A DNA stretch of 8,912 nt from positions 1 through 8,912 of the forward strand of contig CAMBJF010000089.1 of assembly GCA_945867875.1 (NCBI GenBank), read 5' to 3'. Below, piece by piece: positions 5,419 through 8,912 of this stretch. This stretch comes from an uncultured Ruminococcus sp. Its GTDB lineage: Bacteria; Bacillota; Clostridia; Oscillospirales; Ruminococcaceae. Every line of letters begins with the position of its first letter. The first letter of the stretch is position 1. The position numbers and the translations under genes are program-made. The notes beneath the pieces were generated by a model. That model saw only the letters and a program-made list of their open reading frames with translations. It did no database searches and was not told the DNA's origin.

Positions 5419-6180
5419 TTATTTCAGCTCATTGATAACATCGGACATATCATAAAGTCCTGCGCTCTGCTTTGCAAGGAAAACAGCCGCATTTACCGCA
5501 CCTACTGCAAATACTTCCTTTGAAGCCGCCGAGTGGGAAAGAGTGATGACCTCGTCTCTGCCTGCAAAGATGATATCGTGCTCACCCACAATTGTGCCGC
5601 CGCGGATAGAGTGCATACCTATCTCGTACTTCTCACGCTTCATTCTGTGAGCGTGGCGGTCATATTCAAAGTGGTATTTGTCATCAAGAACGCTGTTTAT
5701 AGCGTTGCCAAGCATTATTGCGGTTCCGCTGGGAGCGTCTATCTTCTGATTGTGATGCTTTTCCACTATCTCAATGTCAAACTGTCCGCCGAGGAGCTTT
5801 GCGGCTGTTTTCGCAAGGCTTGCAAGGAGATTTATGCCGAGGGACATATTGAATGAGAAGAAAATGGGCACCTGCTCCGCCGCTGACTTTATCTTTGCGA
5901 TCTGCTCATCGGAGAAGCCTGTGGTGGCGATAACTGCAGGTGTTCCTGTGGAAAGGCAGTATTCAAGGAGACCGTCAAGGGCGGAGGGGTGGGAGAAATC
6001 TATTATCACGTCGGGCTTTTCGGGGAGGTCGGCAGGCTTTGCCACAATGGGGAATTTGCCGTTGTCGGCGGTGTTTAGGTCGATGCCGCTGATAACTGTG
6101 CAGTCATCACGCTCTTCAATGATAGAGGTGATAACGTGGCCCATTTTGCCGTTTGCACCTGTTATGGTGACTTTTATCAT
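5419..6180 (-). CDS. dapB: 4-hydroxy-tetrahydrodipicolinate reductase
   Basis: Second committed step of diaminopimelate and lysine synthesis: NAD(P)H-dependent reduction of hydroxytetrahydrodipicolinate to tetrahydrodipicolinate in the cytoplasm. It has 253 residues, a usual length. The nucleotide-binding glycines are GANGKMG (8-14). The substrate loop is EKHHNQKIDAPSGTA (140-154), with catalytic His142 and Lys146 by comparison with E. coli. RGGTIVGEHD (193-202) completes the active site. The start is ATG 6180, nine bases after AAAGGA (6190-6195). An upstream in-frame ATG at 6189 touches that site directly and is unlikely to be used. It is the last gene of the asd cluster, 82 bases after dapA, and ends at the bidirectional terminator. 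Confidence 0.97.
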   Translation of the reverse strand: MIKVTITGANGKMGHVITSIIEERDDCTVISGIDLNTADNGKFPIVAKPADLPEKPDVIIDFSHPSALDGLLEYCLSTGTPAVIATTGFSDEQIAKIKSAAEQVPIFFSFNMSLGINLLASLAKTAAKLLGGQFDIEIVEKHHNQKIDAPSGTAIMLGNAINSVLDDKYHFEYDRHAHRMKREKYEIGMHSIRGGTIVGEHDIIFAGRDEVITLSHSAASKEVFAVGAVNAAVFLAKQSAGLYDMSDVINELK

Positions 6181-6215
6181 ATTTAACATTCCTTTCGCAG
6201 AAATTGTGAGAGTTT

Positions 6216-6253
6216 ACAAAACGGGCGGCATAGCTGTATGAACCACGCCGCCC
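6216..6253 (-). terminator. hairpin between dapA and dapB, weak terminator or processing site
   Basis: On the minus strand GGGCGGCGT pairs with ATGCCGCCC (6245-6253 with 6223-6231, one G-U) around a 13-base loop, followed by GTTTTGT. The T-run is only four long, so read-through into dapB is expected. It may lower dapB expression or protect the dapA mRNA end. Confidence 0.5.
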
Positions 6254-6262
6254 TCATTAAAA

Positions 6263-7153
6263 TTACTTGATAAGACCTGCTTCTCTGAGAGCTGCCGCAA
6301 GAACTTCCTTCTTAGCGTCCTCCATCTCATAGAGGGGAAGACGGCAGGGACCTGCGTCAATTTCCATCATATTGAGGGCAGCCTTTACGGGAATGGGGTT
6401 AACGTCAATGAAGAGGGCATTTGCAAGGTGAAGTGACTTTGCTGCGAGCTTTGCAGCCTCTGCGCAGTTGTTGTCGAGGCAGAGCTGTGCAATTTCGTGG
6501 GTGAGCTTGGGGGCAACGTTTGAAAGAACGGAGATAACGCCCTTTCCGCCGAGAGCCATAATAGGCACTATCTGATCATCATTGCCGCTGTAAACGTCAA
6601 GCTTGTCGCCACACTCGGCAATGAGCTTTGCGATAGCGGAGATGTTGCCGCTGGCTTCCTTTGCAGCCACGATGTTCTTGTGCTCAGCAAGAGCCTTGTA
6701 GGTATCGAGGGAAATGTTCACGCCTGTTCTGGAGGGAACATTGTAGAGGATAATGGGGATATTTACAGCGTCTGCGATAGCTGTGTAGTGAGCCACAAGT
6801 CCTCTCTGGGAGGTCTTGTTGTAGTAAGGGGTAACAACGAGAAGTCCGTCTGCACCCATTGCCTCGGCGTCCTTGGAAAGCTCGATGGCATAAGCGGTAT
6901 CGTTGCTTCCTGTGCCTGCGATAACGGGTATTCTCTTGTTTACCTTTTCGATTGTGTAGCGAATACACTCTCTGTGCTCGTCATCGGTGAGGGTGGAGCT
7001 TTCGCCTGTGGTTCCGCAGATGATTATTGCGTCTGTGCCGCCTGCGATCTGCATTTCGATAAGCTCGCCGAGAGCGGCATAATTAACAGTGCCGTCATCG
7101 TTCATAGGAGTGATGATAGCAACGCCTGCACCTGTAAAAATGGTGTTCTTCAT
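6263..7153 (-). CDS. dapA: 4-hydroxy-tetrahydrodipicolinate synthase
   Basis: Condenses pyruvate with aspartate semialdehyde, the first committed step to diaminopimelate and lysine. A TIM-barrel lyase of the DapA/N-acetylneuraminate lyase family, 296 residues, typical length. The Schiff-base lysine is Lys165 in VAAKEASGN. The proton-relay residues are Thr48/Thr49 in GTTGES (47-52), Tyr111 (or Tyr110) in VTPYYNK and Tyr137 in YNVPSRTG; Arg142 in the same segment binds the substrate carboxylate. The pathway partner asd lies two genes upstream and dapB is next, which settles DapA over other barrel aldolases. GAAAGGA is 7 bases before the ATG and overlaps the stop of the GNAT gene, suggesting translational coupling. 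The gap between the two genes is only four bases. Confidence 0.98.
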   Translation of the reverse strand: MKNTIFTGAGVAIITPMNDDGTVNYAALGELIEMQIAGGTDAIIICGTTGESSTLTDDEHRECIRYTIEKVNKRIPVIAGTGSNDTAYAIELSKDAEAMGADGLLVVTPYYNKTSQRGLVAHYTAIADAVNIPIILYNVPSRTGVNISLDTYKALAEHKNIVAAKEASGNISAIAKLIAECGDKLDVYSGNDDQIVPIMALGGKGVISVLSNVAPKLTHEIAQLCLDNNCAEAAKLAAKSLHLANALFIDVNPIPVKAALNMMEIDAGPCRLPLYEMEDAKKEVLAAALREAGLIK

Positions 7154-7157
7154 AATA

Positions 7158-7628
7158 TCAATCCTTTCGTAGGTCGAGTGTGTATGTGAGCCATTCGGGG
7201 TCGGCAGAGCCGCCTATGCTGTGATAGAATTTCTGTGCGGGAGTGTTCCAGCTAAGGCACTTCCATTCTATTTTTATGCATTCAAGCTCTTTTGCGGTGC
7301 TTATTATCTCATCAAAAAGCTTCCTGCCGAGACCATTGCCTCTGAATTTTTCTTCAACATAGATATCCTCGATATAGAGGACACGCTTTCCCGAAAATGT
7401 GGCAAGTCTGTAAATGCTGTAAACCGCCATACCTACGGCTTTTCCGTCTGCTTCGGCAATGATTCCGAGGAGACCGCTCGGTTCTTTCATCATTGCGGCG
7501 ACGTTTTCGGGTGTGGCTGTGCATTTATCCGACATTTTTTCGTATTCCGCCAGCCCGTGAATGAGCCTTGAAATCTCGGGGGCATCGGCGATATCTGCAC
7601 GTCTTACGGTGATATCCGAGCCGTTCAT
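7158..7628 (-). CDS. GNAT acetyltransferase of the diamine/thialysine (SSAT-like) type
   Basis: A 156-residue single-domain Gcn5-related acetyltransferase using acetyl-CoA. Motif A is EDIYVEEKFRGNGLGRKLF (87-105), with the pyrophosphate loop RGNGLG at 96-101. The later block EWKCLSWNTPAQKFYHSIG (121-139), with Tyr135 at the usual general-acid position and Asn128, resembles spermidine/spermine N1-acetyltransferase and thialysine N-acetyltransferase. The substrate cannot be read from sequence. Its ATG shares one base with the asd stop (TGATG), and it ends four bases before dapA, so it is a tightly coupled member of the lysine operon. That position hints at a lysine-like or diamine substrate, but this is inference. 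It is not a DapD/DapH tetrahydrodipicolinate acyltransferase, which have left-handed beta-helix hexapeptide repeats. Confidence 0.88.
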   Translation of the reverse strand: MNGSDITVRRADIADAPEISRLIHGLAEYEKMSDKCTATPENVAAMMKEPSGLLGIIAEADGKAVGMAVYSIYRLATFSGKRVLYIEDIYVEEKFRGNGLGRKLFDEIISTAKELECIKIEWKCLSWNTPAQKFYHSIGGSADPEWLTYTLDLRKD

Positions 7629-8710
7629 CAGTCAAAATAGCCCTTTGCTGCGAGGAGCTCAGCCATAAGAACTGCGCCGCCTGCCGCACCTCTGAGGGTG
7701 TTGTGGGAGAGGCATACGAACTTGTAGTCCCAGATGATATCATCTCTCAGACGGCCGATGGAGATAGCCATACCGTTTTCAAGGTTTCTGTCAAGCTTAG
7801 CCTGGGGACGGTTATCCTCCTCAAAGTAGTGGAGGAACTGCTTAGGTGCTGAGGGGAGCTCCAGCTCCTGAGGAACGCCGCTGTAATTTCTCCAAGCACT
7901 GATGACCTCTTCCTTTGTGGGCTTCTTGTCGAACTGAACGAAAATTGCTGCTGTATGACCGTCGGAAACGGGAACTCTCAGGCACTGTGAGGAGATCTTG
8001 GGACCGTCTGCGTTGACGATCTTGTTGCCCTCGATGTGACCCCAGATCTTGAGGGGCTCCTGCTCGGACTTTTCTTCCTCGCCGCCGATGTAGGGGATAA
8101 CGTTGTCGATTATCTCAGGCATTGTCTCGAAGGTCTTGCCTGCGCCTGAGATAGCCTGATATGTGCATACCATTGCCTGCTTGATGCCGTATGTATCCTT
8201 AAGAGCGTTGAGAGCGGGAACGTAGCTCTGGAGTGAGCAGTTGGACTTAACTGCGATAAATCCACGCTTTGTGCCAAGTCTTTCTCTCTGAGCCTTGATT
8301 ATTTCGATGTGCTCGGGGTTTATCTCGGGCACTACCATGGGAACGTCGGGAGTAGCTCTGTGAGCGGAGTTGTTGGAAACAACGGGGCATTCAGCCTTTG
8401 CATAGCGCTCTTCAAGTGCCTTTATCTCGTCCTTCTTCATATCCACTGCGCAGAAAACGAAGTCTACCTGAGAGGCTATTTTTTCGATATCGGCAGTTGC
8501 GTCCATAACTATCATATCTCTGAACTTTTCGGGGATAGGCTGCTTCATTGCCCACTTTGCGCCTACTGCGTCCTCATAGCGCTTGCCTGCGCTTCTGGGA
8601 GACGCTGCCAGCACCTTTACATTGAACCAAGGGTGTTCGGCAAGGAGGAGGGAAAAACGCTGTCCCACCATACCTGTTGCTCCGATAATACCAACATTAT
8701 ACTGCTTCAT
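7628..8710 (-). CDS. asd: aspartate-semialdehyde dehydrogenase, archaeal/fungal-like subtype
   Basis: Reduces aspartyl phosphate to aspartate semialdehyde with NADPH, feeding lysine/diaminopimelate, threonine and methionine. 360 residues. The Rossmann motif is GATGMVGQ (10-17). The nucleophile is Cys158 in VKSNCSLQ. Arg245 in CLRVPV binds substrate, and the general base is His252 in SDGHTAA. The SNNSAHR...VPMVVPEIN block and the length point to the archaeal/fungal-like branch rather than the classic proteobacterial form. The start is ATG 8710, eight bases after AAAGGAG (8719-8725); the frame is open to 8815 but that stretch holds a terminator and no second start signal. It is the first gene in the asd-GNAT-dapA-dapB cluster and overlaps the GNAT gene by one base. 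Confidence 0.97.
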   Translation of the reverse strand: MKQYNVGIIGATGMVGQRFSLLLAEHPWFNVKVLAASPRSAGKRYEDAVGAKWAMKQPIPEKFRDMIVMDATADIEKIASQVDFVFCAVDMKKDEIKALEERYAKAECPVVSNNSAHRATPDVPMVVPEINPEHIEIIKAQRERLGTKRGFIAVKSNCSLQSYVPALNALKDTYGIKQAMVCTYQAISGAGKTFETMPEIIDNVIPYIGGEEEKSEQEPLKIWGHIEGNKIVNADGPKISSQCLRVPVSDGHTAAIFVQFDKKPTKEEVISAWRNYSGVPQELELPSAPKQFLHYFEEDNRPQAKLDRNLENGMAISIGRLRDDIIWDYKFVCLSHNTLRGAAGGAVLMAELLAAKGYFD

Positions 8711-8753
8711 CTGAAATACTCCTTTATTATTTAATAAAATTTTACAGAGAAAT

Positions 8754-8777
8754 AAAAAAAATCGGTTGAAAACCGAT
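8754..8777 (-). terminator. intrinsic terminator in front of asd
   Basis: On the minus strand ATCGGTT pairs with AACCGAT around a TTC loop (8761-8777), followed by a T-run of eight that begins with the last stem base (8754-8761). It either ends an upstream gene lost at the window edge or acts as an attenuator of the asd operon. No clear minus-strand promoter lies between it and asd, about 44 bases away, which favours the second reading. Confidence 0.8.
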
Positions 8778-8794
8778 CCATCATAGTGTATAAT
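8766..8794 (+). promoter_or_regulatory. possible divergent promoter reading out of the window
   Basis: TTGAAA (8766-8771), 17-base spacer, perfect TATAAT (8789-8794) on the plus strand. The -35 overlaps the asd terminator hairpin. Only about 60 bases follow before the adapter, so any gene it serves is not visible. Confidence 0.4.
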
Positions 8795-8817
8795 ATAATG
8801 TAAAAGTGCCTGCACAA
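8790..8817 (-). promoter_or_regulatory. weak candidate promoter for the asd operon
   Basis: TTGTGC (8812-8817), 16-base spacer, TATTAT (8790-8795) on the minus strand. Both boxes are imperfect and the AT-rich stretch offers several registers. If real, the transcript would start near 8783 and run straight into the terminator hairpin. Confidence 0.25.
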
Positions 8818-8858
8818 ACAGTGTAGCCTGTTATTGCCCCGTATTTACGGCACGATAG

Positions 8859-8912
8859 CTGTCTCTTATACACATCTCCGAGCCCACGAGACGCTAAGCT
8901 ATATCGTATGCC
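8859..8912 (-). other. Nextera right adapter (non-biological)
   Basis: Positions 8859-8877 are the reverse complement of the Tn5 mosaic end, and 8878-8892 are the Nextera read-2 adapter (CCGAGCCCACGAGAC). Bases 8893-8900 (GCTAAGCT) occupy the i7 index place, and 8901-8912 match the P7 side (ATCTCGTATGCC) with one mismatch. This is library sequence. Confidence 0.98.

Noticed and set aside
6181..6189. ATG at 6189 as the dapB start
   Set aside because: The AAAGGA ribosome binding site abuts this ATG with no spacer; ATG 6180 has nine-base spacing and starts at the conserved MIKVTITGANGKMG.
6680..7189. A 169-residue plus-strand frame antisense to dapA
   Set aside because: Its composition is that of a complement of a coding strand, it has no start signal, and it lies wholly over strongly conserved dapA.
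8711..8815. N-terminal extension of asd to 395 residues
   Set aside because: It reads through an intrinsic terminator and has no start signal, whereas ATG 8710 has AAAGGAG at ideal spacing directly before the Rossmann motif.
8754..8858. Lysine riboswitch in front of asd
   Set aside because: Considered because of the pathway and the terminator, but none of the conserved lysine aptamer blocks I know is present in the visible 100 bases, and the region is cut by the adapter.

Overview
The window looks like a piece of a Clostridia-class Firmicute, most likely a Ruminococcus or Oscillospiraceae-like gut or rumen bacterium. The evidence is a T-box leader before hisS-aspS, strong AAAGGAG-type ribosome binding sites, sigma-A style promoters (TTGACA-17-TATAAT), minD next to mgsA, a cysteine-rich HisRS, and a compact asd/dapA/dapB cluster. 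This taxonomic call is an inference from gene content. Both ends (1-44 and 8859-8912) are Illumina Nextera adapter plus index, so the biological insert is about 45-8858.

Layout, right to left because all genes but one are on the minus strand. (1) Lysine/diaminopimelate cluster: asd (7628-8710), a GNAT acetyltransferase whose start overlaps the asd stop (7158-7628), dapA (6263-7153) and dapB (5419-6180). asd, DapA and DapB take aspartyl phosphate to tetrahydrodipicolinate. (2) A lone plus-strand gene for a 64-residue BFD-like [2Fe-2S] protein (5163-5357), with its own promoter and a bidirectional terminator shared with dapB. (3) An unrecognised 243-residue protein (4282-5010). (4) minD (3204-3950), preceded by a 131-base leader with several hairpins, then mgsA (2763-3167). 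(5) hisS (1141-2433) and the N-terminal 60% of aspS (46-1113), expressed from a strong promoter through a T-box riboswitch.

The two most interesting regions are non-coding. The T-box in front of hisS-aspS appears to read tRNA-Asp rather than tRNA-His: its specifier is GAC, and its UGGC bulge matches a G discriminator. The minD leader can form mutually exclusive helices and a possible pseudoknot near the ribosome binding site, and I match it to no RNA class I know. No mobile element, CRISPR array, tRNA or rRNA was seen. I do not see a wholly new multi-gene system; most of the window is core metabolism and translation.
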